A stretch of 64,000 nt of DNA from Takakia lepidozioides. Its lineage: Eukaryota > Streptophyta > Takakiopsida > Takakiales > Takakiaceae. The first letter of the stretch is position 1, and each line of letters opens with the position of its first letter. Location of the stretch: NCBI GenBank assembly GCA_030704615.1, contig CM060734.1, positions 13,392,001 through 13,456,000 of the forward strand, given 5' to 3'. The notes under the pieces are model-generated. The model saw only the letters and a list, made by a program, of their open reading frames with translations, was not told the origin of the DNA and did not search any database. A program made the position numbers and the translations under genes. Of this stretch, positions 45,041 through 57,037 are shown in pieces.

Positions 45041-45780
45041 CGCTCACATCTACACATTGGCTCATGGAACTGTAATGGCTCATTGTGGAGCCACCCTCAA
45101 GGGCTTCTAGATATTCTTTCCAAGTGTGTTCTTTTTCTTTTGGAAACTCATGCGTATGAAGGAAAGGACCCCTTTTTATTCTCGGGTATAGCTTTCAGTC
45201 AGTGATTCGTCCACGTACAGGTCTCAAAGGATCTGGAGGTGTGGCTTGTTACTTTGCTGACTGGCTTCTCCCACTTATCTCCTTCCCATACAAAGACCCA
45301 CTGGCAAGGTACATTTGGTGTCACATCAAAGGCTACAACATCCTGCTGGCGGGATGTTATTTTGCTCCGGCCGCATCTCCGCACAACGGCCTACATATTC
45401 GAACAGATTCACCATATGTTCCATTGGAAGACGATATGGCCCGTCTCCTTACCCCACAAACGGACATTTTCTTAGTTGGAGATTTCAACGCCCGTACAGG
45501 ATCACTACAGGCCCCCACCTTCGACCACACAGATCCTCTACACATCCAACGCTCGCATACGGAATTGGAGAGACAAAGGGCAGATTCCTCTTGCGAAATC
45601 ACAAGTTACGGTCACCATCTACTCAAGTTTTGTGAAACTCAGGGGCTGTCCATTTACAATGGAACAACCAACTTCAAATCCTCCAGCCAGTTCACTTGCC
45701 ACACGTACAAGGGCCAAAGCGTGGTTGACTATCTCTTGGGGAGCTTGATGGGGTCCCGAATTCGGTGTAAGTTCAATGGG
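45041..45780 (+). pseudogene. LINE ORF2 apurinic-type endonuclease, truncated
   Basis: Motifs in order: HIGSWNCNG (metal-binding Asn), LLETHAYEG, then after a stop at 45202 GSGGVACYFADWLLPLI, YNILLAGCYFAP, DIFLVGDFNARTG (Asp/Asn active site) and GQSVVDYLLGS (S-x-x-D-Y). The order is that of LINE endonucleases, which nick target DNA for target-primed reverse transcription. The frame breaks off at 45774, where the palindrome cluster begins, so the reverse transcriptase is lost. Confidence 0.75.
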
Positions 45781-46283
45781 CAGAAAGGGTGTGCAGTGCC
45801 GCACACCCTTTCTGCCCATTGGAAATCGGTGTTTTTCAATGGCCGGAGTGCGGCGCCGCACACCGTTTTCCCAAACAAACATGGAGAAATTTTAAGAGGG
45901 GATTTTTTTTTTGTTTTTTTTTTTTTTTGTCCTGGTTGGTTGGAAAATGGGCGTGCGGCACCGCACACCCTTTCTGCCCTTTGAAAAACACCAGCAATCA
46001 CCCTGTTATAAAAAATTTAAAAAAAAAAAAAAAAACACCGATTTCAATGGGCAGAAAAGGCGCGCGCCGCCGCACCCCCATTTTCCAACAAACCAGGGGG
46101 ATTTTATTTTTTTTGTCGAAAAGGTTTTTTTTTTTTTTCCCTGGTTGGTTGGAAAATGGGTGTGCGCACCGCACACCCTTTCTGCCCAAAAAAATAAAAA
46201 ATCTTAAAATTTCCCTTTGGTTGGTTGGGAAAACGGTGTGCGGCGCCGCACACCGCCTTCCCAACCAACCAAAGGGAAATTTT
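45774..46283. repeat. Cluster of six head-to-head palindromes
   Basis: Successive palindromes are centred near 45798, 45855, 45962, 46070, 46170 and 46244. Each centre is a variant of gtgcggcgccgcac flanked by inverted arms such as gggcagaaagggtgtgc / gcacaccctttctgccc or ggttggttggg / cccaaccaacc. The last (46206-46283) has 39-base arms with a two-base mismatch and no loop. Poly-T and poly-A runs separate several of them. The cluster starts exactly where the LINE ORF2 frame ends. This looks like nested or tandem short foldback transposons. Confidence 0.85.
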
Positions 46284-46573
46284 CTTTAAAAAAGAATTAA
46301 GAACTCCTGACACTTAAAATGACATGTGTGATTTCATTGATAGCATCCTTGGCAACTGTGCTCTTAATTTGACCTTATCTGTGATAAACAAGTCATTCAG
46401 CGCAACTCAATATGCAGGTATAGTAGCATTCTTGTAGGGTACCTGGAGCTCCATGACCAGCGGTTATAGGTGTCATCCGCGGTAATAGGTACAATATCTT
46501 CAAAAAACCCTAAGCCAGCCACCGCTCACGTGAGCACTGCTCACGATCTAGCAACCCTCGTAAGGTGCCAAGC
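46284..46573. other. Leader before the plus-strand gypsy gag
   Basis: No ORF. A possible LTR or leader of the element starting at 46574; neither a primer-binding site nor an LTR edge could be fixed. Confidence 0.3.
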
Positions 46574-47576
46574 ATGTCACCGAAGCGGCAATTGGAAGAG
46601 GCGATTTATGCTTCTGAAACCGAGGCCGCTCAAGAACGGGAGGAATTTGGGGAGTCAGAGCCCGAGGACTTCCCAGAGGCTCCGCCAGACCAACAAATGT
46701 CTCCCATGCCAGCAGCCTTTTGGGAAGGGTTGTTGGCGCAGTTTGGCGGGACGTTGAAAGACGTGATGAAGGCGGCTAATGCTACTTCCACTAAGGCAAA
46801 ATTTAAGGTGAAGCCTAAGGAACCCGACACCTTTGAGGGCGTCCGAAATCGGAAGGCACTCAACACCTGGCTCTTGGAGCTGGAGCAGTACTTCCGGGCA
46901 GCCAAGTTGAGTGACGAGGATCGGGTGGAAGTGGCTCCCACCTATTTGAGGGGCTATGCTCAACAATGGTGGCAGAAATGCCTTCATGACCAAGGTCCAA
47001 ACCCAGAAACCTTGAGCTGGAGTGGGTTCAAGGAATTTATGAAAAGACAGTTTGTGCCCCTCAACGCGTCCTGGCTCGCCCGGGACAAGATGAGGAATTT
47101 GAAGCAAACGGATGACATTCGGGATATGTTCAGGCTTTCAATGTACTGTTGCTCGAAGTCGCGGATATGGCGGAAGAAGAATGGTCTTCAACTTTGTGGC
47201 AGGACTGGCCCCATGGGCCAGGCGGAAGTTGGAGGAGAAGCCACCTAAGACTTTGAATGAGGCAATTGAAAGGGCTGAATGTTTCTCGGATGTCCATAGG
47301 GGCAAAAGACAAGGCCGTACGGAGCTGAACCATAAGAAGCCCCGCGGGAGGGTGACTCCTTCCGACCGGAAAAGAAGTGGGATAGGCCACGCGGCGACAA
47401 TGGCACATGGAAATCGAAGGGAGGGCCTTCACACGTCAAAACGGCACTCGGTGCTTCGTAAGGAAAATCAGGTGCGGCGGCTTATGGCGGACAGAAGGCG
47501 ACCTTCGATGGAGTGTGTTCTAATTGTGGGGAGCCCGGGCACATGGCCAAGAAGTGCGCGAAACCCCGACAATTGA
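46574..47576 (+). pseudogene. Ty3/gypsy gag with zinc knuckle
   Basis: ATG 46574 (MSPKRQLEEAIYASETEA). Acidic N-terminus, then the gag core: PDTFEGVRNRKALNTWLLEL, EQYFRAAKLSDEDRVEVAPT, YLRGYAQQWWQKCL, FKEFMKRQFVPLNA. A frameshift near 47140 moves the reading to another frame (VAGLAPWARRKLEEKPPKTL, NEAIERAECF), and a second shift precedes the knuckle CSNCGEPGHMAKKC at 47516, which is intact. Function: capsid precursor. Inactive here because of the frameshifts. Confidence 0.8.
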
Positions 47577-48109
47577 ACATGACTTTGGCGACCACGAAGC
47601 TGTCCGAAGATTCCATCAGCCGCTTGGTGGAAGCGGCAGTCGCTAAGACTTGCAAGGTAGGCAACTACTCTTATGAGTTGTATCAGGAGACTGGCCCCTT
47701 GCGTAAAGGGAGTCAGTTAATGTTCGTGAGTGGGATAATTTCCGGAACTAACATGTCGTTGTTGGTGGACACAGGAGCGTCCCACTCCTTCATGACACCG
47801 GCAACGGCACGGAAGCTGGGGCTCCCGACAAGTGATGTGGGGGCCTCTATTGAAGTGCGTTCTGCCAAAGAAGAACCACAACTGGCGACGAGGTTGGCGT
47901 TTGATGTCCCTCTTCAGCTCGGGAGTTGGGAGGGACGTGAGAACTTCACCATTTGCGAGATCGATGGAGTGGATCTCATTTTAGGGATGACCTTTTTTAG
48001 CAAATCCGGAGCGGTCATAGATGGCCGCAAGAGAATAATCACGCTACCGTGTGGGAATGGTGACGAAGTTTTACGGGTGTCAGAAACGCCCAACCGAGTG
48101 GGAGGATAA
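47577..48109 (+). pseudogene. Ty3/gypsy aspartic protease
   Basis: In frame with the knuckle from 47513 to 48109: SLLVDTGASHSFMTPATARK carries the catalytic Asp-Thr-Gly, followed by DLILGMTFFSKSGAVID, the second retropepsin signature. The domain looks intact, but a stop at 48107 and frame change separate it from reverse transcriptase. Confidence 0.8.
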
Positions 48110-48205
48110 ATAAACCTGCTGACAGCAAAGGAGTGGGCAGTGGAGGAGCCACGCGAGTTACATAAGACAAGTGGAAGGAGAAGTCGATAGGGAGCCTAGC
48201 CCAGA

Positions 48206-49640
48206 TTGGATCAATGGATCCTGGAGAAATACCAGGATGTGATGCCGGAGAATTTACCAAGCGGCTTGCCACCGCGAAGAGGAGTTGACCACAAGATAGA
48301 GGTGATACCGGGATCGGAGCCGTCTGCCAAGGCGCCCTACCAGTTGAGCCACAGAGAGTTGGTCGAGCTGAAGGCCCAGCTCAAGGATCTAATGTCAAAG
48401 GGGTACATCCGGCCGAGTAAGACACCTTACGGAGCCCCAGTGTTATTCGCAGACAAGAAGGATGGGACTTGGATCGGTTGGCAGGAGCAAAATATTTCAG
48501 CCGGATCGATTTGCGCTCAAGTTACCATCAAATCCGAATGGCGGAAGGAGATGAGGAGAAGACCGCGTGCAGGACAAGATATGGTTCATATAAGTTCTTG
48601 GTGATGCCTTTTGGGCTCACCAACGCTCCCGCGACCTTGAGCACGCTAATGAACAGCTTTTTCCAGGAGTGGTTGGATGACTTTGTGATCGTGTACATCG
48701 ACGACATCTTGGTGTACTTGAAAACAAATGAAGAGCACCTGTAACACCTCAAAAGGGTGTTGCAGAAATTGCGGGAATAGAAGCTGTATGCCAAAGCTTC
48801 AAAGTGTGAATTTGGGGTCACAAAAGTGGAGTTCCTAGGGCATGTGATTACACAGGATGGGATCAAAATGGATGACAGAAAGGTGAGGGTGATCTTGGAC
48901 TGGGAGCCTCCGACTTCCAAGGTATGGGTATGGAACATCTTTTGTGGCCAAGCTTTTGCCGAGTTGAAGTAGCGGATGGCGGAAGCTCCAGTCCTGAAAA
49001 TCCCGGAGTTCGACTGTCCATTTGAGATTCATACAGATGCGTCGGACTTCGCAATTGGGGGTGTGCTCATGCAGGATGGACGTCCAGTGACTTACAAAAG
49101 TAAGAAACTAAATGAAGTGGAGCGACGGTGGCCTACGCACGAGAAAGAAATGAAGGCGGTGGTGCATTGCCTTGAACTTTGGCGCCACTATGTTGGTTCC
49201 AACCCGGTGAAGGTGTTCACGGACAATGTCACGGTGAAGTATTTTGCCACACAGCCTAAGTTGTCCCCAAAACAACTTAGGTGGCAGAACACTTTGGCAG
49301 TGTTCAACGTGGATATCCAGCACAAACCGGGACGGGACGAGACGGCGCTACAAAGGAAGATTCGGAAGGCTTACCGGAAGGATGAGATGATGAAGTCCGT
49401 GATGCAGGACTTGAGGTTGGGGGTTAAATCGCAGTTCCAGTTGCACAATAGACTGCTCCGGTACAAGCAAAAGAGTCTTTACATACCGAAGGGAGGAATC
49501 AGAGATAGTCCCTTGAGAGAATGTCATGATGGCTTGCGGGCCACGGCGGAGCCAAGCGCACCACGCCACTCTTGAAGAAAGAGTATTTCTGGCCCAAACT
49601 GAGGGATGAGGCCGAGGAGTATGTCACATTATATACAAAA
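48206..49640 (+). pseudogene. Ty3/gypsy reverse transcriptase and RNase H, integrase lost
   Basis: The text reads PPRRGVDHKIEVIPGSEPSA and [20 protein letters not shown], then a deletion of the motif after KKDGT, then [37 protein letters not shown] and [12 protein letters not shown] with the catalytic YIDD. After stops, FLGHVITQDGIKMDDRKV marks the thumb, and from 48976 RNase H follows (IHTDASDFAIGGVLMQDGRP, YKSKKLNEVERRWPTHEKE, TDNVTVKYFATQPKLSPKQL). Sequence typical of the RNase H-integrase connection runs to 49620 (RLLRYKQKSLYIPKGGIRDS), where it stops; integrase is missing. Confidence 0.8.
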
Positions 49641-50577
49641 TAGAAGTGACCGCAATATTACACAAAATGAAAGGAAATAAAAGCGACCGTAGTATTAGCG
49701 GTCACTTAATTTTAAAATTACAACAAATATGGTTGTACAGCCTTTTTCGGGTGGGCGCTATTGGTTCGTCATTTATTCATTTCACTTTCTTTTCACTTTC
49801 ATCATTCTTGGATCATATATAAGGGAGGAGGGTCACCAAGCTCCTCACTTCTTTTGGCGCAAACACTTGAGGTTGCTTTGGATGTTCTCTTCCATTGAAT
49901 GAGAGTGTAGCCCAAGAAGAAGGTGCGCACCTTTTGCCGTTGTGGCTTCTACCAAAGCCACTTCAGCAGATTGTGTATGAGCTCAACACTACAACCCACA
50001 TCGACCCACTTGGATTGCTGACAAGTGTAGAAGTGTTGGGCTATCGCATTGCACTCTACATTCACAACACGTTCATTTATAGGTGAATGTTTTTTGTTGC
50101 TTACATCGCTAGGTCCCAGGGGAGTGGATATTGGATGAAGATGAGGGAGGAATGGAGCCCTTGGTATACGGCAATCCCGAACACTATCAGTGCCACTGGT
50201 AGTGTTGAGTGCAACCTATATGGATTAAAACTTTCTTATCATAAGGATCGGTTGCTCGTTCACCTCGGCTATAAAAGTGTGAAGAGCGCTGGGGTGGGTT
50301 TATGCCCTAAAGCATCTATGCAGGTAAAAAGCCATTTTGCCCAGTGTGGAGGCAATATTCCAATGTCTTTGGATCTGGACATGACCTCTGAGCAGAACAC
50401 TCCATCTTCCCGTCAGGATGCCCCGATTAGTACCCAGGGCGACTCTTGTGAGGCTTCGGGTGTCCTTGGACAAGTGGGTTGTGCCGGAGCAACACCTGCT
50501 TCAACACCTCTTTGTACCCCTACACTTCAACGGAGTAGAGGATTACGGTAGCAATCCATGCAGGATGGTCTTAACTT
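49641..50577. other. LTR-like or promoter-like sequence, unassigned
   Basis: Contains a TATA-like catatataaggg near 49815 and an inverted pair agcgaccg / gcggtcac near 49682-49708. A small frame at 50087-50551 has no known domain. Probably LTR and leader of a further element between the truncated gypsy pol and the LTR at 50578. Confidence 0.35.
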
Positions 50578-51000
50578 TGTCAAGTTAAATAAACACAGTG
50601 TGAAACTAACTAGAATAAATCTAGTTATTTGTATTTAACATTTGGAATTAGTTCAAGTGTTAAGTCAGGTGTCAAGTTTAGCGACACCTGAACCATCTTA
50701 TCTTCACGAGCTCGTCAGTCGTGCGGCTCATCTCTCTCGAGTTGAGCCTGCACGACCGAGCTCCCTCGTTTGCTTAGCATCTGAGTGTACTTATGGAGGG
50801 AGAGTAGGATGTTGTGGGGGTGGAGTCCCCATAGCTTGGGGTGCCCCTGGCTTGACTCATATTTTAACGAATGATTATATTATATTTCGTGTTTTGTGTC
50901 ATCAGCTAGTGTGAGTTTAGTTTACATATCACTCGAGAGAGATAAACTTGTGTCTTTTAGTGCGAGATACGAGTCTTAAGTTAGCACTAGTCTTTTGTTT
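50578..51000 (+). mobile_element. LTR (family A), plus orientation
   Basis: Starts TGTCAAGTTAAAT at 50578, matching the reverse complement of 1614 backwards. It includes the duplicated segment also found at 42595-42735 and ends somewhere near 51000. Its orientation is opposite to the copies at 1250-1614 and 18250-18561. Confidence 0.6.
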
Positions 51001-52745
51001 TTTGAAGCTTCCTTAAGATGTCAGCTCAGTTGAGTGAATGCAAGATTGAGTGGAAAATTAGCAGTTGAAGGGATTACTTGTGTCTAGGAAACCTGCCGTT
51101 AAGAGAAAAATGAAATTTTGAGAAGAATGATTGGTTTGTTTACGTGCTTAGCTGCTGATTTCTCTGTGACGGAAGTGATAGTACTGAATAGAGATGGCAT
51201 GTAACCAATATCGATGGAGTTTCAGCACCGTAACAAGTGATTCACGAGCGTCAGAGTTCGTATCACTGGAAGTGGTGAACGACTGAGTTAGGTTCGTGTA
51301 TTGTGTTCAAGTGCTAAGAAATGCCCAAAGGAGCCAACTGCTAGAGGATCTGCTTATAGAATTTAGGCGGGCTGCTTGTGGAGATCGCAACTTGGTTATG
51401 TATTAATGCAGTTTGTGATCCTTTTCCTTGCATTGAATAGGAAATGGGAAGCTTTGTGCCTCCCTAACTTGTTCTTTCATGTAATGTATGGGTATAGGAA
51501 ATATGTACTGGGTGAGTGGCAGGTATAGATTTGAGCTAGCGGAGAGGACAAGCACCAGAAGTCATACCGTCCCTCTCTAGTGATCATTTTGGTGTGAACT
51601 CTATCTGCACGAACATTCCAGAGAACGAAGGGGCCAAGCTTGGGTGAACAATGTGCTCAATCCCACTCTACTTCCTCCGTTTAATAGCCTCTTATATGGT
51701 CATAATTTGTACTGGAGTGGCTGGCGTTTGCTCCTAATCGTCCTCCGAATCTGCCACATAAAAGCATCCAACTTTCCAATGTCAGTGCTTTGCTTTCCTC
51801 TTTAGGAGCTGATAAGTTCCCAAAGGCTGTCTATTTAAAATCAGAACTTGGCTCCCTGCGACCTGAATCTCCAGCAGGGGCCTACTGTTCACTATCATCA
51901 ATGGTTTTTGAGGCTGTCTATCCTCATCAGATGTACAATCCTTCCTGTCGACCGGGCTCTCCGATAGCTGACGACGACACTCAGTGGAGTATTAGCTTGA
52001 GGGGTGCCATTGACCCAGTGCAGGTCTACTCTCCGTCAGATAGAATCCTTCCGGAGGCAGTCATACAGGTTTCAACCCAACACGCTGGAATAACTTACGA
52101 CGACAAGTAGAGCAAAGAGGATAGAAGTGTTGGCTGGCTTTGACATCTCAATGGAAGGTACAAGGATGAATCCAACACTTGTAGACCTGTACATAGCCCT
52201 GCTGACAATACAGAAGACTGTAGTTCCCAGGACTTCACCAGGTCTACGGGCCACAATGAGCCAATCTTCCAAGGCAGAGAAGAAGAATGGTAAGCGGTGC
52301 TCACGTATACTTACCATCCCTGCATAGTTATGGAGCCCTTCCTCAGACTGGGAGGTCATCCATTTATTAAGAATTCTCTAACGTCCTCAGTTATTCACGT
52401 ACCAACAGGACGTGACACCTGCAGCTGTCGTTGACTGCATCTATACCTAAGGCAATATCCTTCGATTAACGTGCGCACCTATGCGGATATATAAGACCTC
52501 CAGTCCGAAATTCCTGGGCTACTGTTTGAAGGTTAATATTAAACTACGCTCTCTACGGGTGCATGCATGTCAAACACGCTAACTACAAGCGACAAAACAG
52601 CTGTCTTCACTTGTACAGTGCATTCAAGAAGAGCTTCTAATATATAGTCGGGACACATGTACTGTAGACTACCCTTTGCAATCCCATTTCACTCAGTTTA
52701 TGCATGATGAACATATTGACAGACAATGTAAGAATACAAACAAAC
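51001..52745. other. 3-prime flank of ceramide synthase, unassigned
   Basis: No recognised gene. It should hold the last exon and 3-prime UTR of the ceramide synthase on the minus strand. Several phase-1 acceptors followed by a short tail and stop exist (for example just before about 52590), but none gives the usual acidic C-terminus. The ORF at 51790-52110 has no family likeness. Confidence 0.4.
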
Positions 52746-55700
52746 CTGATCGGACGTCGTCGCCAACCTTGCCACTGTTCCGGAGTTGCTTGACCACCAT
52801 GCGTGATATCAAAACCCACCAGTAGATGTGTATGACCAGCAGCATTATCAGGAGGGTGTTGAATATATAGTACTGGAAGATAAAATATGGCTTGGTGAGG
52901 TCGAGATATTTGAGCCACTCGTAGCTGCCACCCATGCACCCATATTTTGGATAACATGCAATCTCTGAAGAGTAGTCTAGTAGTCATTTTATGCAGTGGA
53001 GTGTGTTTTCCATCTCAATTATGTGATGGTGAAAGCTTCAAATGGAAAACCAGAGTCAACTCTCCTTCACCAAAGGTGGGTCCCCAGATTTAAAGCCTTT
53101 GCTAACCCAATAGTTAGCCATGAGGGGCAAAAGCTGGAAAGCCATGACTGAAGCCTGCTATATGGTTAGCTGCACATCTCTTCTTCACAACTGTCAACAT
53201 GCACAATTCCTGCACGGCACTGATCAGCAGTTAAGATAGAGAAACAGGATTAAAGGTTTGCACTCGTTTTTATGAACACCATTTGACCATTTGAAAGCCT
53301 TGCAAAGCTTTTGGGACATGCTCATCGATGGAAATTAATCTTTGGATTTCAGTCCCTTCAGTTTTCCAAGAATGACGTATCATATGTAGTGACAATCTTT
53401 GATGCTTGAGGTCTGCCTCTCATTCACAAGGGTCCACATTACTCATGAGAAGGTTCCCTGTTCTCACCAGCAAACCCACAGATCAGGCATGTGGATTCTC
53501 CTCTCCAAGTGGGTTCACTGCAGATCCTAGGGGATGCATTACATGGTTGCTGGCCTGGTTTAGTAACGTTTGTACCTAGATGGTTAGAAACTCCCACCGG
53601 CACCCCACAGAACAAATCCGTAAACCCCTGAAGTCCAATTTTCTGAAATTATATCTTTGAACAAGGTGAACTTGGATTGCCAGCTTGCTGCAGTTTACTA
53701 CTCCTCAAGTGATCTTCACTACCTCTTCATAATACCCCAAAGAGAGAAGTGGGCATACCTGACGCTCCGGATGATCCACATGGGGAAGTATATGAGGCGA
53801 AGAAGAAGCCAGGACACCACAAACAGGCCAAAGAAAATGCTGGCTCCCAACTCGTTACCACTGTACTTGAACAGCTTCGCCGACTCCATGAAAACATCGC
53901 TTACATCATGCAGCGCTAGCACGATGGACCCCGCCCGAAATGTTCTGCACTCATATCATCACAACCAACTGTGGTTCACAAGCATCCTGGCTGACGTGGT
54001 CTTCAAATGTAAGCATGTTCTGCAATCTGGGGACCTCTTTCCCAGTTCAGAGACCTACACTCTGAGCCATAGTCCCGGCAGGTAAGATTTCAGAATGGAG
54101 AGCTCTAGACTTCAGCACTGATGGCCTTGCGTATGGCCTTTTGTCCCTCCCTCCTCACAAATCGTCCAAAATTGCAGCAAGCAGAAATTGAGGTGCAAGC
54201 TCCGAGGAAATGAGAGGCAGTTGACAGGTTTGTACCCAGCGATATAAGAGTATCCGATGAGGATAATGGTGATAATGTGGTGTGTCATCATAACATTAAA
54301 GTCTTTCCGGCGGGTCTCCCACATCGCGAGCGCAGCCACACTGTAGATGTAGAAGCCACACTGGAGATTGTAGAACAATTTTTGCTGCAATCTGGACCAA
54401 AACCCATCCACCACCGCCCCCACATAGTAAGTCTGTCCACCTCCCGCATGTGCTTCGCCCTCCCTTCCTACTGTGTGGCTTCTATGTGCCTAGATCTCAA
54501 TCGTCGTAAGTTCATGTATAAGCGATCTAATATGAATGCATTGACCAGGGAGGTAGCTGAAGCATCTATAGAATCATGGGTATCAAGGCCTGCAGAGAGC
54601 AGGAACATACTTGAGCATTTGAGAGGGATAGTCATGCCAAAAGGCATCAGTGTTGTCAAACCAGGGCTCTTTATAAGTAACGAGAATCGCAATCACTTCA
54701 GCTACCACATAATACGTGAGCTTCCACGCTGACTCTGTAAACTTGGTAATCTTCTTCTCCCCAGCCTCCCGCACCCTGTACTTCAACCTTTTCTCCGCAA
54801 TGTTGCAGAAAATGATACGCCGTGCTAGCATCTGGCATACACCCCGCCCCATCGCGTTGCTATACTTAAGAACTTCACTCTGCGTGCATGAATCTCTCAC
54901 TCTCCCACTGCCCCGCATGGGAGATGCGGTAGAGGCTACAGTGGAAAACTTAACACTGGTCACGTGTTTTAGTGCCACATGTGCGAGATAGCTACTGCCT
55001 CCTCTTTGTTAAAGAACTCTCAGAAAACGAATCGTAATTTCGGTCACATGTGACTTGTAAATTGTACAGTCCTACTCGAGCACAAATCACTTTGGGAAGA
55101 TCCTGAAGCAGAGGCTCCACGGTGTACAGAAAAGCACTTGACCACGTACAGAAGTCAATTCAGTTCTAAGAGCTCTATCTTCCCCACCAACCAAGCCAAA
55201 GGGGCATGGTTGAATCAGCCTGTGCAGGACCTGAGTACACACACAGTCGAACTGCATTCGAACACACTGAAATTAACTCTTATTTGTGGTCGTGGTTACA
55301 AATAAGCATCTCCACCGATTAGCGGACTTGTCCCCACCAACTTGGTGGTGTGCCATGGTGCTCCGACAGGGCTGGGAGCAGGATCCGCTTGGGGCTCCAG
55401 TACAGTTGTGGAGGGGTACTAAAATTGAGTTAGCACAACGTGAACTGGTCAAGCACCCAGATGAATCTTCAGAGAAGACACGAATTAACATACAGTCACT
55501 GTGATGGATCACGGCTCTGTAGATCCATGGAAAATCAGCACCATTGGAAAAGATAATGTTCATGAATGATCTTCAGTGGACATCTTGTGTAAATCTTTGG
55601 CTTGAAACCAGACAAATTTTGCCATAACACAGTGACGGTCAGTACCTCGTAAAAGAACCAATTAAGAAGAAAACGTCCAACTGGAAATGCCAAAGCGAAG

Positions 55701-55762
55701 TAGAAGACCATTTTGTAGTCTCCGAATTTTGGGAGGCTCTCGGCCTCCCAAATTGAACCCAT
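52746..55762 (-). CDS. LOH: Ceramide synthase (LAG1/LOH family), last exon unresolved
   Basis: Exons (minus): 55762-55646, 54831-54611, 54391-54236, 53944-53759, 52924-52746; phases are consistent and give 286 residues plus one base before the missing last exon. Starts MGSIWEAESLPKFGDYKMVF. TLC-domain landmarks: ARRIIFCNIAEKRLKYRVRE, KFTESAWKLTYYVVAEVIAI, YKEPWFDNTDAFW, FYIYSVAALAMWETRRKDF, then the Lag1 motif MMTHHIITIILIGYSYIAG with the catalytic His pair, AGSIVLALHDVSDVFMESAK, RLIYFPMWIIRSV, and a final membrane segment LLIMLLVIHIYWWVLISRMV. The enzyme N-acylates sphingoid bases in the ER membrane (about six membrane spans). Length fits the family (about 300 aa). A copia element sits 68 bp upstream of the ATG and may alter expression. 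Confidence 0.87.
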
Positions 55763-55830
55763 GGCCTCTCTCCCACACCCCCCTCACTTTGTTCTCAGTG
55801 CTGCAGTTCTTCAATCTCCGTCCTTTCCAT
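55763..55830 (-). promoter_or_regulatory. Truncated 5-prime leader of ceramide synthase, ending in TSD
   Basis: Only 68 bases separate the ATG from the copia LTR. The last five (55826-55830, tccat) are repeated at 62503-62507 after the element, so this leader was originally continuous with sequence beyond 62507. Confidence 0.8.
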
Positions 55831-56098
55831 TGTAGAAATAACAAACCACCTCATTTGTAACTATAAAGTCAGGGTTATCTGTGTCAACAAATCTTGCTGT
55901 AAAGTAGTTAGTCATCAATGAAAGAGAGAACTGGGTAGATAGAAATTAAGCCGATAGAGTTATTAGCACACGGCATGCTGTAAACATAGGTAGGTGAGGT
56001 AACCGATATAAGACCTGTAAGTCTGTGTCTCATATTACTGTTCTTGTGGAGATCTATAATAGTAAAGCTTGAGCTTTATGTTGCTGAGTTTTGTAACA
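55831..56098 (+). mobile_element. 5-prime LTR of copia element
   Basis: Starts tgtagaaataacaaaccacc and ends ttttgtaaca; 268 bp. Matches 62213-62502 closely apart from a segment near the start where the right LTR has extra bases (cacacaaatagaactagagt). Confidence 0.93.
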
Positions 56099-56111
56099 TG
56101 GTATCAGAGCC
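56099..56111 (+). promoter_or_regulatory. Primer-binding site of copia element
   Basis: tggtatcagagcc directly follows the LTR. It is the usual initiator-tRNA-Met complement of plant copia elements. Confidence 0.9.
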
Positions 56112-56157
56112 AGCCATTTGATCCTTAGCTTACAGATAGATACAAGTGTCTACGGTC

Positions 56158-57037
56158 ATGACTTCAGAGATTTCATTGGAAGAGCGTGGTGTTCAAGAGT
56201 CAGAGGTGACTTGCAAGGAGAACGACGCTCAAAGCACTCGAAATTCGACACTCGTCGAGAATGACAGGAGGTAGTGAGAGAACTATCTTTGAAGTCAACA
56301 AGCTGGCGCGAGAGTAGCCAATTATCAGACTTGGAGGTTTAGATTGAAGAATTTGATCGTTCGTGACGATCTCTGGAACATCATCACCGACACAAAGCCG
56401 GAGGATGACTCGGAGCTCACAAATCGCAGGAAGCAGAGGCTACTCGCCATGATTAATCTTTCAGTGAAAGATGAGATCATACCATACATATCTGAGATTG
56501 ATGATCCCCATCAAGTCTGGAACAAGCTAGAAAATTTGTTTGCCTCAGCAAGTCCAGCCAGAAGACTGTTGATCATGAATCAGTTGTATAGTGCCACGGT
56601 GACTGAGGGTAGTAGTGTATCTGACTACCTAAGAAATGTGCAGGATCTGCACCAGTAGCTGCTAGCGATGGGAGATGTCATACCAAATGAAGATATCGTC
56701 ATGGCAATACTCAATGCTCTACCTAAGAGCTATGAGTCATTCATACAAATCATCTCCAGTAGGGACCAATTTCCTACACTTGACCAGCTTGTGACTCGAA
56801 TCCATCACGAAGAAACCAGGAGGGAGCTGAAGGGAACCAAGAAGGTTGAGGATGAGGCCTTGATCATGAAGTTTAAGAAGCTATACAAAAAGAATGATGA
56901 GCATAGGTCGACCAAGCCAAGGCCTAACAAGTGCTACAATTGTGGAGAACCAGGTCACTGGGCCCGTGAGTGCACTAACCAAAAAAAATGGGGAAGAAAC
57001 CACATCAAACAAATAGTAGCACCCAGGCAAAAGGAAA
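56158..57037 (+). pseudogene. Copia gag with CCHC knuckle
   Basis: ATG 56158 (MTSEISLEERGVQESE) runs to a stop at about 56272; the gag core resumes in another frame: NYQTWRFRLKNLIVRDDLWN, MINLSVKDEIIPYISEIDDP, HQVWNKLENLFAS and YLRNVQDLHQ, a stop (56656), then VMAILNALPKSYESFIQIIS and the zinc knuckle CYNCGEPGHWARECTN near 56935-56985. The frame enters the satellite at 57037, after residues RQKE. Confidence 0.8.

Noticed and set aside
45911-46289. ORFs of 98-166 codons across the palindrome cluster
   Set aside because: They consist of Phe/Lys runs from homopolymers and inverted-repeat translations.
51790-52327. ORFs of 66-106 codons in the ceramide synthase 3-prime flank
   Set aside because: No domain; the region more likely holds the 3-prime UTR and last exon on the other strand.
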